A stretch of 64,000 bases of DNA, taken from positions 11,112,520-11,176,519 of the forward strand of contig OZ018409.1 in the NCBI GenBank assembly GCA_963969595.1. The letters are read 5' to 3'. Under the pieces are notes generated by a model that saw nothing but the letters and a program-made list of their open reading frames with translations, made no database searches and was not told where the DNA came from. A program made the position numbers and the translations under genes. Positions 1-12,096 of this stretch are shown here, in pieces (the first letter of the stretch is position 1; every line of letters starts with the position of its first letter). Source of the DNA: Neckera pumila. Taxonomy: Eukaryota > Streptophyta > Bryopsida > Hypnales > Neckeraceae.

Positions 1-785
1 TTTGCATTAGATAAAGTTAAAAATATAAAGACAATACAAAATATTGACATTGTGCTAACTGAACCTTCATAACAACCTCCAAATTGAATCTTGGAGAAAG
101 ATTTTTGTACTACACAGACTTTTTTAACCATCGCTTATTAAACCGCCATATTGATTACATGCTTGAAAATAAGAGATGAGATTAAATGCATGTTATCCTC
201 ACTACTCAAAAAAACCTTTGGCAGCATAACTTTTGATCCATACATTCAAGGAAACTATTTTAAAAAAATTGTACATTGTATATACAAGCTTGTTTGTTGT
301 GTCTAAACTTCCAAAAGCATTCATTCCAAGTAAAAGTTTAAAGAACATAACCAAATTTCCATTTGGTCTTTCCATGTCTAGTTTTCTACTAGGACTTACA
401 TAAAAGGTTTTCAATTACAAGTCTTCAAAAATTGAATTAAGATGAAGATAATTATAATATTTTGGAAAAGAATAACCTAACGTGCAGGCATTTTTGGGCC
501 TCAATATACCAAAAAACTTAACATAGTTCCTTCCATTGTATATATTGACCCAACTTTGGAGGATGAAAAATAACAATATAGATTTTTTTTCTATAATAGA
601 ACAATTGGAATATGAAATATGGATATAACTATGGAATGTTACAAACAAAATATGGAGATATATAAAGTATAGATGTGTTAACCAGAATACTAATATAGTA
701 TGACATACGAATACATGTACGGATATGGGACATGGGATACAATTGTCAATCTCATATCGATTGTAATCTAGGATGTTTCAAAAAT
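1..785. repeat. Diverged direct repeat, copy 1
   Basis: This stretch has no convincing gene. It aligns by eye with 1618-2560 in the same orientation. Both copies share in order an 'aatattgacat.gtgctaact' block, a 'gaatctt.gagaaagattttt' block, a 'ggcatttttgggcct..atatacc' block, and a final 'gatacaattgtcaat' type block. Small reading frames on the minus strand are kept in parallel in the two copies only because the DNA is duplicated; none carries a recognisable motif. The copies differ by many substitutions and small indels, so the duplication is old. Confidence 0.6.
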
Positions 786-1420
786 ATATCTCCCTTAATA
801 CTAAGTGAGTAGATAACAATCCCTCATTCTCTACCTCTCAAAAGAGCCAGGTATTCTCCATTGCTAGTATTTAGAGGATATACTGGGAAAGGGGATTTTT
901 TTCTTTGTGTGAATGGGACAAGCATTTTCTTCTCGTTTAGTCCTTCCTAAAGTACCTTTATTGTTGTGACAACAGAAGTTTTCTAATGCTCAATAAAAAG
1001 GGAACACCCTGCTAGAAATAGGGGGAGGAAATTGGAAATGATCACCGTCCATTAGAAGATATTTGAGGCCTCCAAGAGCCCGCGAATTATCCTGTGTTCC
1101 TGCAGCATTTCCACGCAAGAAAGTTGCTGGCTAATGTGGTCGAGAGAGTGCCATGTCATTTTTGAAAAAAATTTAAAAAAAAATTGGCCTGAAATGGTAT
1201 TTGGGAGAGATTTTTTTTTTTTTTTTTTTGAAAAGCCCGTACCGGCTGTTCACAAATCTGGCCAGATTGGGGAACAGTCCTGAAACGGCCCTCCAATGCC
1301 CTCCAATCTCTTCTAATGCATTAGAAACTCCCTCCCTTCTCCCTTTCTCTTCAAAAAGGAGGAGGGAGAGGACTGACTTTTTCAAACATCTCCTTTAAGC
1401 ATCTCCACCAAGAAAAGACA
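786..1420. repeat. Dispersed repeat R1, copy 1 (interrupted by a MITE)
   Basis: This block matches 4325-4815 in the same orientation. The shared order is a 'cccttaat.ctaagt' start, 'aagagccag..ttctccattgc', 'gaaaggggat', 'tgaatggga', then a tail with 'actccctcccttc', 'gaggactgac' and 'agcatc'. Copy 1 carries extra DNA (1050-1318) at a point where copy 2 has only a short spacer, which is what a transposon insertion would look like. No gene is seen. Confidence 0.55.
1050..1318. mobile_element. MITE of family A, copy 1
   Basis: The ends are inverted repeats beginning CATTAGAAGATATTTGAGG on the left, with the complement of CATTAGAAGAGATTGGAGGG on the right. The interior matches the reverse complement of 55696-55937, including a 'cctgaaacggccctccaa' block, a 'gtaccg' block and a poly-T or poly-A tract in the middle. 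Its absence from the paralogous block at 4325-4815 supports insertion. No clear target-site duplication was found. There is no coding capacity, so it is a non-autonomous element of unassigned superfamily. Confidence 0.6.
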
Positions 1421-1617
1421 ATCTTTTGTAATTCATCCATACAAAATTGTGTAAGACTTCTATAAAATGCATTGAAAAATTTCAGAAGCTTTAATTGTAT
1501 GCGTTGCAAGATTATAGATTTGAAGTTAGAAAATAAGCTTAATTTTTTGCCTTGCCCAAAGTTCAATAGAGGTACTCTTAGAAATTTCTAATTAAAATGG
1601 AATTTCTTTAATAGACT

Positions 1618-2560
1618 TCTAATATCAAGAAAATTTGCATTATTTAAAAAGAAAAAGACAATAGAAATATTGACATGGTGCTAACTAAACCTTAATAACA
1701 ACTTCCAAAGTGAATCTTAGAGAAAGATTTTTTTACTCTATATAGATTTATTTTTACCATTGTTTTTTATAATATATTAACTATATACTAGAAATTAAGA
1801 ATGAAGTTTAGCACGTATTGCCTTGACTACTCATAAAACCTCTAGCAGCATAATTTTTATCCATGCACTTAAGTGGTCTTATTTTAATTAGACTTTCAAA
1901 GGGCTTTTTGAAGTCCAATTTTTTTGCTATGGGTTAAATAAAAGGTCTTCATGTACAATTCATCAAAAAATGAATCGAAATGAAGACATTTGCAATTCTT
2001 TGGGAAAAAAATAACCTCATGGGCATTTTTGGGCCTAAATATACCAAAAGACTTAACATAGTTCCTTGCCTTGTGAATATTGACTAAACCTTGGAAGATG
2101 AAAAATAACAATATAGAACAATTTTTTCAATACAAGTAAGGTTTTATTTGACAAGAGTGGAAATTTTTTAAGTTTACATGAATAACAATAAGGTGTCAAC
2201 CTAATGCTTTACTATCCCATGAAAAGAGACATCCGCAATTTTCTGCAATTAAATATGTCCTAATCAGAAGCACATGATTTACCTATCCACCTCTAAAATA
2301 AAAATCAAAAGATCTTTTATGCAGATATAGAAAAACATATGGAATATATATGGATATAATATATGGAATATGGATGAAAACATATTAGTAATGCAATAGG
2401 ACATATAGATATAAGTACGAAATATGAAATTCATAATAAAGAGATATATAAAATACACATATAGATATGATATGGTATGATATATGGATGTATATATAGA
2501 ATATGAGATACGATTGTTAATTCCATATCAATTGCAATCTAGCATGTTCAAGAAAAATAT
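1618..2560. repeat. Diverged direct repeat, copy 2
   Basis: Second copy of the block at 1-785, in direct orientation. It ends in a 'gagatacgattgttaat' block matching 'gggatacaattgtcaat' of copy 1. The second half is rich in 'atatgga' and 'atatagata' low-complexity sequence. No gene is seen. Confidence 0.6.
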
Positions 2561-2669
2561 AGATATAGGGATCACGCATATATAGGTATGTGGGTAATGA
2601 AAATACAATTGCAATAGGTAATGAAAATAAATATATGGGGGGTAATGATTATATAAATATGGAGGTTAA

Positions 2670-3570
2670 CCCTTGAAGGACGTTGAGGTTGAAAAGTGGT
2701 CAATCGATGATTTCAACATTCATTGTAGAATCAAAGAATGCATCTAGTTTTGTCTAATAATTGAAGTAGTTTCTGTGACTATCTTGGTTGGGGGGGGGAC
2801 GTGTCTGTTAATCCTATATTGTTATTCTAGAGACTAAGTGTCCAATGGATGACTTTAGCTACGATTGGAGGATGAAAAAAAACATTTTTTCATCTAATTT
2901 ATTTATTTGGAGGGTCTTTCAGTCCATTTTCAACAAATAGTATTGTTTCGGTACATTTTCAACAAACAATATTGTGAAGTCCCTCATTATGATCTTATTG
3001 ACTTTCTATAGAAAAAGATGCTTGATCCATGGATCACCCTTGTAGTTTTTTTGGGCCATTTCTTGCTATTTACTCTTGATGTGAATTTTAGCCATAAAAG
3101 CGGGATTTTTTAAATTTGAGTCCAACTAGTGAAAGGAAGCTTATTCATGGACTTCACTTTCTACTCCAATTAGAAATTTTGAAAAAATCTTATGTTTCAA
3201 TATTTTATAGCAATATGAACTTTGGACCTATAACCATGGTTTGGTGATTTTCTAATTATAGAATGACATGATATTTTTGGTTTACATTGTGATGTTACAC
3301 ACTATACTACATGTCTATTGCAAAAATTTCAGATTTTTTGAATATATAGTGTATTTGATATGGATTTTCTTCATTCTTTTCAAAAATTTACAGTAATTTC
3401 AGTTTTTTCTAGAAAAGGTTGAAAATTTTGCAACTTGTAGCAAATATGTGATTTCATCTCTGAAAAATAAATTTAAAACTTTTCATTCATATATGGTTGG
3501 AAAATGGTAGCAAACAGGGTAATGGACAATGAGGCTAGAATTCATTAATCATGGGCCCGTTCTTATAGGG
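2670..3570. mobile_element. TTAA-flanked piggyBac-like non-autonomous element
   Basis: The element is flanked by TTAA at 2666-2669 and 3571-3574. Its termini read CCCTTGAAGGACG on the left and, as the complement, CCCTATAAGAACG on the right, which is the 5'-CCC start and TTAA target typical of piggyBac elements. It encodes nothing recognisable. Its middle (about 2830-3480) is a paralogue of the foldback region at about 53560-55260, and it preserves the unfilled form of the site where another element (53683-54228) is inserted there. Confidence 0.5.
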
Positions 3571-3574
3571 TTAA

Positions 3575-4324
3575 AAGTTATTGAAAATACAGATTTGGGG
3601 ATAATGAAAATATAGTAATGCAGGTATGAGTATGTAGATATAATATGGGAATACTAAAAATACATATATGGAGGGTAACAAAAACACAGATAGAGGAGGG
3701 TAATGAAAATACAGATATGCAGGTATGAATAAGGATAGTCACACCTTCTTTTCACAACCATTTTTCAGAGAATGAGCACAAGGCGTCTCCTCATTGGCTT
3801 CCCGTTGGTTCTCTTATGGCAAAATATTCTTGTACTACAAAATCTTCTCCACGTCTATTACTCTCATCCGGAAGTAAATAATGGGCGTGAAGAAGATTTC
3901 TTCATGGAAGTATATTCTCTTGCATTCTGCACGCTCTTTAGTTTCACCACAATCGCCTGATCCCACACTTTGAGCGATGAGTGACACCTACAATTCTACA
4001 AGCTGACTTGTGTAGTTTTAGTTGCTGGTGAATCAATTCTTTGTAGAAGTCCTCCACACAACACAGAAAGGGGAGTCACACCTTCTTCACCCGGAATTGC
4101 TCTCCATTGGCTCTTGTTTGCTCTCACAACTTCTCATTCTTTATAGAAGTTTGTTTGGTGAAGAAGATGTGACTACCCCTAATATAGGCCGGGGTGACTA
4201 ATATAGTCCGGGGTGACTAATATAGTCCGGGGTGAACCGACCCCCTTGCTCGTCCTTGATTTCACCATTGTCGAAAACGCTAAAATTCTTTATTTTCCAA
4301 CCATGATAAAATAGGGGGGGAATT
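3575..4324. other. No gene seen; short 19-bp tandem repeat near the end
   Basis: This is AT-rich DNA with recurring 'atgcaggtatga' and 'gataatgaaaata' phrases related to the end of the preceding repeat. A 62-codon reading frame at 3772-3960 has no motif or coding bias that I recognise, so I do not call it. At 4180-4236 a 19-base unit (CTAATATAGTCCGGGGTGA) is repeated about three times. Confidence 0.5.
4180..4236. repeat. Tandem repeat, 19-bp unit, about 3 copies
   Basis: The unit CTAATATAGTCCGGGGTGA repeats three times with one variant base in the first copy (TAGGCC for TAGTCC). It is a simple minisatellite with no coding role. Confidence 0.8.
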
Positions 4325-4815
4325 AATTTACTCCCTTATTAATAAGTAAGTAGGTGCCACTCCCTCACTCTCCTTCTCTCAAGAAGAGCCAGCTTCCCCA
4401 TTGCCAGAATTTTGGAGGATACAGGCCGAAAGGGGATCCTTTTCTTCCTCCGTCTGAATGGGACCAAGCCCAAGGCCCATCTGCCTGCCTGCCCCATTTC
4501 CTTCCAGTTAATTCAGGCCCTCTTAATCAAACTATCATTATTGTGAAATTCCGTTTCATGATTTGTGTCAACAAAACAAAACAAAACAAACTATCATTAT
4601 TGTTGTGACCATGGAAGTTTTATAATGTTGGGTAAAGAGGGAACACACTACTATAAAAAAAGCCCCCAAATAGGGAGGGAATTGGAAGTTTCTCACCGCC
4701 CAAGAGGGTCTTGTTTACTTTTTATTGGGAACTCCCTCCCTTCCCCTAAAAAAACCCCACAAAATAGTGAGGGGGAGGCCTGACTTTTCCAAGCATCCTC
4801 ACCCCAGACAACCTT
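4325..4815. repeat. Dispersed repeat R1, copy 2 (no MITE)
   Basis: Direct-orientation paralogue of 786-1420. Where copy 1 holds the 1050-1318 MITE, this copy reads through from 'ctcaccgcccaagaggg' to 'gggaactccctccc', so it acts as an approximate empty site. It includes a short AACAAAACAAAAC tract. No gene is seen. Confidence 0.55.
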
Positions 4816-7800
4816 TTAGAATGTCAGTAGGAATATATTGTCATCGGGAACTGAATGGGACTACTGTAGCAAAAGACTTATTACTGTAGTAGTTTAATGG
4901 AATTGAAATTACTGTAAGTGCTCCTCGGAAACACTGACTAACATTCAGTGAAAATTTCCACTCACTTTTCTCATAACTCATGATATTAATAATAATAATG
5001 TCTAAAATAGAAAGGAACTGAAGTCTGAACAATTCAAGTTATTAGTTAAGATGGAAGCACCCTAAAACCGTCAAAATAAGGAATTCAGCATACTTGGAGG
5101 CACCATTTCAAAAACTAATATTTTTGTGGTAAAGGCGAGAGAAAATCATGAATTTTCAAAAAAAGAAAAGATTTTTTCGGACTTGGCATGTATTTTCTAT
5201 GAATTTTCAAAGTTGCAAACCCCTAGACCACTGGAACCATCATGTAGGTGAACCTAACTCTGAATTTTGACAAATTTAGTACTTCTCCAATCACAGTGAA
5301 GAGAGGAGAAAACTTTATGACACATTTCAAAGACCATTCAATGGAAGTTTAACTCTTTACACTACGGCCATCGGTCGAGAGTCCGTCGGTTTCCACCAAT
5401 CATATTGCAAAATCCCACGTCCTCTCGACTTGGACGGCCATAGTGTGAAGAGGCCCTAAGGATGGTTTAATGTCCATTTAGGAACAAAGAGTAGGTACAT
5501 GGACGCTATTGGGTGTTTCTACCTTACCATAGATCATTTCAAGAATTGCAAATTTGAAAACATGGACATAACATTCCGTAGCCTTCTTGGAAGCTGCCTT
5601 TTTCTCATCCAAGCAACCTCCGGAGAATGTGCCAGAAAGAAATTTAAAAAACTCAACCCCACCTACCCAAGTTGCAATGAGCAACTGCGTGTCCCATTGC
5701 TACTGAATGTTATGAAGTGAGCTACCTTACATGAAGAGTCAGATTCAAACATAAGTTAAGTATTTTTTAGAATGTCTGAATGTTTTGGAATATTACAAGT
5801 GAAATGTTCAAAATATTGCAAAAGAATTTCATCTTAATTGCCTAAATTTTTGAAAACCTCCATCATGCCTTAAGCCCCACATGATAGACTTCTCAAAACA
5901 ATAAAACCTAGAAGTTGCCAAACACACAAAATATTTGGACACCAAAATGGCGAAACACTAATACCAATAGTTCCACTTGTCTTGAAACCCTTTGCGCGTG
6001 AAAAAGAAACTATTTCGGCACTCAAGTGCCAAATTAGTTCTTCACATACAATAGTATGCTCTTAAAGCGACCTTTTTAAGTGTTTGATTGCTTTTGGGGG
6101 GAAGCTCAACTCCTTGAAACAAATTTCAGTAAATTTTTTGTAGGAAGAAGAATGGAATTGGCATCTAACCTAAGTTATTTCATATTTTTTGGACCTTCGT
6201 GGAATTAGTTAGGAATTTTTGTAGTGGAAACGTTGTCGTCACTGAAAGCGACCACCTCCTAAAATGTACACTGTTGGTACATTGAAGAAAGCAAAGTAAC
6301 CCCTGTATTAGTGGTTGCTTTTAAAGTAGGGTCACTTCTAGGAAGAGCACCCTATTTTATTTGGCAATACAACTTTGAAGAATAATTTGGTATTGTTGAT
6401 TAACTATGGTATAGGTTTTAAATTTTGAATTCTATCCAATTAACCTCAAAGTCCCAGAGCCTTTTCTTACTCAAAACCCACTCAAAATTGCATTTCTTCT
6501 GCGTTGAGCCGTGCAAACAAAGAATTGTTTTAAAGGGAAATCCAACTGTAGGATATTGCACTACACTCGTATAAGAGTATATTGTAAAATTTTGTGAAGT
6601 TTGATCATGTAGATAGGAACATATGAACTGGAGAAGTAGAGGAAAAAGATTTTTTAATCCAGCTCGAGAATTTTACATGAATTAGTGGGAAACTTTTGCA
6701 CTGTAGATTTTGAATCTAAAAATCTACCACACTGAATCAGATGACCATGTTAGCTACATCACTACTAGTTTTTCGAGGTAACAAAGATGTAGAATACCTC
6801 CAATAAAATCTTGCAATGGTAGGATGTGCTTAAAATTCACTATAGACTAAATTTTTTTTGCAAACAATTTTCCCACCACATAATTTCTTAGAAAAAGAAT
6901 TCCAACAATGAATTGAAAGATTTATTTGCTATTCACAAAATTAAAATTAAATTAAAAGATTCAAATCCTTTACTTTTTGTAGAAGTTAGAAGGCTAATGC
7001 AAACATCCAAGTGCTTAAGACATTGGAGATCACTGAATAAAAGGTACCTCTATATTCACCTTTTGTTCCCAGGATGTTTTTTTTTAGTTCTGATTAGAAT
7101 TTCCCACCGGGGGAATGTCTCAACCTTTTCAACATAATTTGAAGGCTTTTGTGTTTTCAATTTTCGAATTGAGAGATGAATTTTATATCTATAGAAGCAA
7201 TTTGAAGACCTTTCTAACAGTGTAGAGCATGTTGAATTTGAAGAGAAATTTCTCTCACAACATACAAACAAAGTTTCCATTGTCAATACCCTTAGCATCA
7301 AACTTTGGAGACTTTGTCGGCATTCTCAATTTTTTGAATTGGGAGGCGTATTTTATGTTGTTAGAAGTTGTCATGAGACTAGAAAATAAATAATTATAGA
7401 TCTTAGTTAAACTCAAAGAATTTGAAATCATTCTCTTTACAGAAATCAAAGTTTATACCTCGAAATGACTTGAGTGGTCACTTTGACATTTACTTTGTAA
7501 GTGTTAACTCTAAAGTCCCAAAGCCTTTTTTTCATCAATATCAATTCAAAACTACCACCTTTATTGCAAGGATAAAGATTTATAAAAATTATTTATTTTG
7601 CATACATAATTGTGGAAGCTTTTAATAGACTAGTATAAAAATGTGTGGAAATTTTTTGGAAACTTTAATCTTGTAGATTGCAAGATATTTGAGTTTAATG
7701 TGAAATTTTTTTTTTTGCACCTTCTGTGACTAGATTATCTGACTTTGAATAATTGTAACTTCAAATTTTTGTACTATAGATTTTTATTTTAAATGTTTTT

Positions 7801-8431
7801 ATGTGGAAAAATTGAGTTGACAATTCAAAACAAAATTAACAAAATGACTTGATTTTCTTTCTTTTAAAAGTTGTCAAGTAGAAATAGACACAAGATTGAA
7901 GGAAAAAATATATCATTATTCATTCTATGATGGGATTGAAACAATCTAAACCTATAGCAAGACCTATAGATATTTTTGTTTTTTGAACATAATGAATATT
8001 ATTTTTAAAAATGAATCCAATTAATTATTTTTTCAAGAAGATGCTTTAATTGCCAGTAAAACAAGATATTCTAGCAATAATTTTTACGCCACTAATCTAA
8101 ATGCAATGATTCAAATCTCTACATGTAGATAGAAACGCAATCCATAAGAAACAAAAAATTTAAACATTCATTTTAAACTTTTGTGTTTTCTTTTTTACTT
8201 GGGCTTCAATGATGCTAGTGTGTGAGCTTGAAAATGCGAGCATGTGAGACTTGAGTGTATGTATAAGTAGATATTCTACAACCATTGAAGGTGCCACTAA
8301 TATAAGCACCTATGATATAGGTATCTATAACATAAGTACACGTGTTGTAATCATATAAAGTTTCTATAATGTATACACCTATAACAGAAGGTGTATAGTC
8401 TTCTAGGCTAATGAGTTCACGTTCCTAGGCT
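4816..8431. other. Long AT-rich stretch, no gene recognised
   Basis: All reading frames are short, start in AT-rich low-complexity sequence and lack motifs. Several segments (for example 6540-6680 and 7630-7740) echo the 'ttgcaagatatttgag...tgtggaaattttttggaa' core that recurs in the TTAA-flanked elements at 9290-10904, 40285-41204 and 50578-52097, so much of this is probably old, degraded element DNA. The one distinct structure is the hairpin at 5353-5452. Confidence 0.45.
5353..5452. repeat. 100-bp imperfect hairpin (small foldback element)
   Basis: The left arm 5353-5381 (ctctttacactacggccat..gtcgagag) pairs with the right arm 5422-5452 (ctctcgac..ggacggccatagtgtgaagag). The loop is about 40 bases and the stem about 29 bp with few mismatches. 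'GTTTAA' occurs just outside both ends (5348-5353 and about 5465-5470). It could be a tiny MITE or a hairpin RNA precursor; nothing in the sequence decides. Confidence 0.6.
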
Positions 8432-8722
8432 CATATCATCACAAAGTTTAGAACCTGCGGTTTGTCAACAATTATCATGTGGTTATCGTTGTTTCATGGG
8501 TTTGCACTTTAATATATAATTTATTGCATCATTACGATGCATTACTTTAGTTACTTTAATTACTGCAATTGAAAGTAATGCATTGTAACAATGCGATAAA
8601 TTATAAAGTAATGCATAGCAATGATGCGCTAAATTGTATATTAATGTGCGAACCCATGAAACAATGATAATAATATGATAGCTGTTGATAAATTGCAGGT
8701 TCTAAACTTTATGATGATAATA
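8432..8722. repeat. Foldback element, about 290 bp
   Basis: The two halves are inverted copies. The left half begins 'atcatcacaaagtttagaacctgc' and continues to 'gtttcatgggtttgcac'. The right half, read as complement, begins 'atcatcataaagtttagaacctgc' and continues to 'gtttcatgggttcgcac'. The centre is a run of 'gcattactttag' or 'aatgcattg' palindromic words. It is a MITE-like or snapback element with no coding content and no clear target duplication. Confidence 0.75.
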
Positions 8723-9289
8723 GCAACCCTCCTTGAGCTCTGCCATTTTGAGCTCTTTGTCATTGTAGCATAATTTTTTTTCTTGGGTGCCAATTGAAAT
8801 AAAATGATATTCCTATAAAGCTAATGTGTTTTGCTATCTTCAAAAAATGTTTCAAAATATCTTGCCAAAAATTGAGATCACAGGAGCGTGCCTAAACTTT
8901 AATTTGTCCAGTGAGGGGACAATGGGACTTTAGGGGATAAGACTCTCGTTAACATCACTACAAAATCCAATGTGAGAACTAACCATTATACATCCAATAC
9001 CTATTGCATTAATGATTCAAATTTATAATAATATAAGTTTTAGTCATTGAAGACATAAAATTCTATAGTCTAAAGACTCCTCTTAGAAGATATCATTTTT
9101 TGTATAATACCCTTGATACATTCGGATAGACTACTATATGTTAGTAGTGGATTTGGTGCAAGCTTTGGAAAATAATTAATTTCATTTTTGGCATTTATGT
9201 GGATGTAAATCTATATCCAATACATAAGTAGTTGAGAGGGACTATTTGACCCTAGAAACTAAAAGAAGATGGAAGTTTGGAACTTTTTA
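8723..9289. other. No gene seen
   Basis: AT-rich sequence with no reading frame of note. The phrase 'ccaattgaaataaaatgat' and later short blocks have no clear partner elsewhere in the window. Confidence 0.4.
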
Positions 9290-10904
9290 AACTCTAAAAT
9301 CCAAAAAGTCCCTTAAGGGGACTCTTGAAGGTTTGGGGAGGTATCTATGATCTCAATTTTTGATAAGATTTTTGATTTTTTTTCAAGATAGGAAAATTGA
9401 TTAGCTTTTTGGAAGTAGAACTTTTATTACAATTGGTGCCTAGGAGCAAAGTTATGCCACAATAAGTCCAAACAACAAGTAAAGGCGGGCAACAAAAAAA
9501 TCCTACAAAAATCAAAATAATTTTAATTTTTAAGAAATTCTTATAGATTATATTTTGTCTATGTAGAAAGATTTAATTCATTTCGTTTGGATAAAAAAAG
9601 GGGAAAGTTATGAAGCTTCTTGTTTTGCGAGCACTTTTAGCAAATTCTTGTTAAAATAATGTATTGGATCCATTTTTTACCTTAATTTTAACAACTGAAA
9701 ATAAATAAATTCACATGGTTTATTTTGCTTTCAAAAACAATCTCATAGTTGGAATTGGTGTGTTTTGATTCCATATTAGAACTATCAACAATTTAGTTTT
9801 CTTTCTATCTTATACCTATTTTGACTTCACAATCTTTTTAAGAATGAAATTACAGGGGGTTGGAATTTTTTTCCCAAGCTCTCAATTCAATTCTTCAACA
9901 AATTTTTTCTTAATGCACAATGTGTAGTGGAAAATTTTAAATAAGAGGATTCAAAGCCTTCTAATCTAGTCAGAATAGGACCAAAAAAACTCATAGGACC
10001 AAAAAAAATTCATTTTCTTCACTTTTAACACGTATATCTTGCGATTGATACAATCGGAGATTTTGAAATTCTTTTGAACATTTGCATACTAGTCTAGTTC
10101 AAGATCCTAGGTTGGATATGCAAAAATAGAAACAAAAAACTTATTTTCTTCACTTTTAATGCTGATATCTTGTGATCGAGAATTTAAGCAGTCTTGAACT
10201 AGACTAGTATGAGAATGTTAATTGCCATTTCAAATGCAAACAACAAAAAATTTAAGAGTCTTGAACAAGACTATATGAGAATAATGCAAACAACAAAATG
10301 CCATTTTCAGTACAAACAACAAGAAATATAAGTAGTATAAGAATAATGCAAACAACAAAAAATTTAAGCAGTCTTGAACTAGACTATTATGAGAATGTTA
10401 ATTGTCATTTTCAACTGCAAACAACAAAAAATTTAAGCAATTGTGAACAAGATTAGTATGAGAATAATGCAAATAATAAACTGCCATTTTCAGTGCAAAC
10501 AACAAGAAATATAAGCAGTATGAGAATAATGCAAACAACAAAAAATTTAAGCAGTCTTGAACTAGACTAATATGAAAATGTTAATTGCCATTTTCAATGC
10601 AAACAACTAAAAATTTAAGTAGTATGAGAATAATGCAAATAACAAAATTTAACCCTATTTTCAATGCAAACAACAAAAATTTAAGCAATCTTGAAGTAGA
10701 CTAGTATGAAATTCAAAACTAGGTTGAAAATATTTGAAAGAGCTAGACTAGTACAAGAATATTTAGAAGAATTTCAAAAACTTTGCAAAGAGTGTTTAAA
10801 TTTTTGTGGTTTGCATTGAAAATGGATTTTCATAGTAGTCTAGTCCAAGACTATTTAAATGGTAGTTTTGAGTGTTTTTTGACAAGAAAATGAAACTTTA
10901 GGGG
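9290..10904. mobile_element. Degraded piggyBac-like non-autonomous element
   Basis: Its left part (from about 9290, aaactctaaaatcc..gtcccttaaggggac) corresponds to the left part of 40285-41204 (CCCCTAAAGGACC..gtcccttcgggggac), followed by shared blocks such as 'ggaagtagaa', 'ggtgcctaggagcaaag' and 'ggcgggcaac'. Its right end (ggtagttttgagtgttttttg..cttuaggggttt, with t for u) matches 41158-41208. The flanking TTAA has decayed to TTTA. About 0.55 kb of minisatellite has expanded inside it. No protein is encoded. Confidence 0.5.
10150..10720. repeat. Minisatellite of about 70-bp units with shorter variants
   Basis: A unit of the form 'tttaagcagtcttgaact' + 'agactatatgagaatgttaattgccattttcaatgcaaacaa' (given in two parts) recurs at about 10180, 10370 and 10540. 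Shorter variants ('tatgagaataatgcaaacaa') lie between and after. Unit length varies, which suggests slippage or unequal exchange of sub-repeats. Confidence 0.65.
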
Positions 10905-11924
10905 TTTAGTTGATGGCTTCAAATACTTCTATAACCTTTAGAAGTTGGTAAATCTTTCATTTTTTGGAATTTAACCACTAAGTCATAGAATGCTTTTTTG
11001 GAGGACTTTGAATAGGTTTTCATGATGATAATTTTATAATGATTTTTTGAAATGTTTTTTTGAAGGTGCAGGAATGTACTAACTTTTGACGCATATGATC
11101 TTGTAGCATACAATAGATGTATATTTCAAGTCTTTTTGGGTGAAAGTCAATCATTTCTAACTTCTTCAAAAAATTCAGATGTTTAAGTGGTTTTCATAAT
11201 AAACAATCCTCAAAAGGTTTGAAATTACCTTAAAATCCAAAGAAAAATTTACCTATTGGTGGCTCATGTATGCAGTTTGTCCAGAAGCAGGATGATTGGA
11301 AAAATAAGGAATGTAATGACAATATAGATTGCCAACATAGACAAGGTTTGGGTACTTGATATGCATTTCAACAATAGCATTCAAATGAGAAAGTAGACAT
11401 CCTAATCATCTGGTAAATGCGTGCTCCCAGTGAGACTTTAAACCTTTAAATTTCAACATAAACCAAGTAACTGACAAAACAGAGTAGACGGAATTTCACA
11501 CCAATGGACCAACATATAGTAGCTTATCCCCACTTTTGTATCCCCACTAACCATGTAAGCAGAGAAGATTTGACAGATTCTTGACACCTTTTTGTTAGTT
11601 GCATGGAACTACGTCTCTGATTGATTAAGAAAAAGTCAATCCTTGCTACCAATAAAGATATTTAATTACAACTAAAGTTTTGGAGAAGTGAACTTCAAGA
11701 ATAGAATGGAGAATTCTCTCATTCAAAATTCCTCTCAAAAACAGTGAACTCTGGTTGCTGTGGGGATTCGCATGAACTAATTCACGATCTCCATTAGCCA
11801 CACAAATGACAATTGACGGCAATATTCAGCATTGTCTTCCGTCCCCACCACTAGCGTAGACAGAAAGACAAACCGTCAGTCCCACTCTACAATATTGTTT
11901 TCTGGTCACTAAATTACTAGCAGA
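10905..11924. other. No gene seen
   Basis: Minus-strand reading frames here are under 65 codons and lack motifs. No repeat structure was noticed beyond AT-rich composition. Confidence 0.4.
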
Positions 11925-12096
11925 CACTACAAGGGAGAAGTGTCAATTCAGACATATTTTTGTCAATTTTTTTGTCAATTTGGACATAATTTTGTCAAAT
12001 TTTTGTCAATTCAAACATCTTTTTGACAGAATTTGGTCAATTCAGACATTTTAGTCAATTTGGACATGTCAATTCGGACACTGTTTTCTTGTAGTG
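11925..12096. mobile_element. CACTA-type MITE, 172 bp, with AGA target duplication
   Basis: The element begins CACTACAAGGGAGAA and ends TTTTCTTGTAGTG, an inverted pair of the CACTA type (CACTACAAGAAAA-like ends). A 3-bp direct repeat AGA lies on each side (11922-11924 and 12097-12099), the size CACTA elements make. The interior is built from repeats of 'gtcaattcagacat' and 'gtcaatttggacat'. It has no coding capacity. Confidence 0.8.

Noticed and set aside
4180..4236. CRISPR-like array
   Set aside because: Three contiguous 19-bp units with no spacers in a eukaryotic context; it is a simple tandem repeat.
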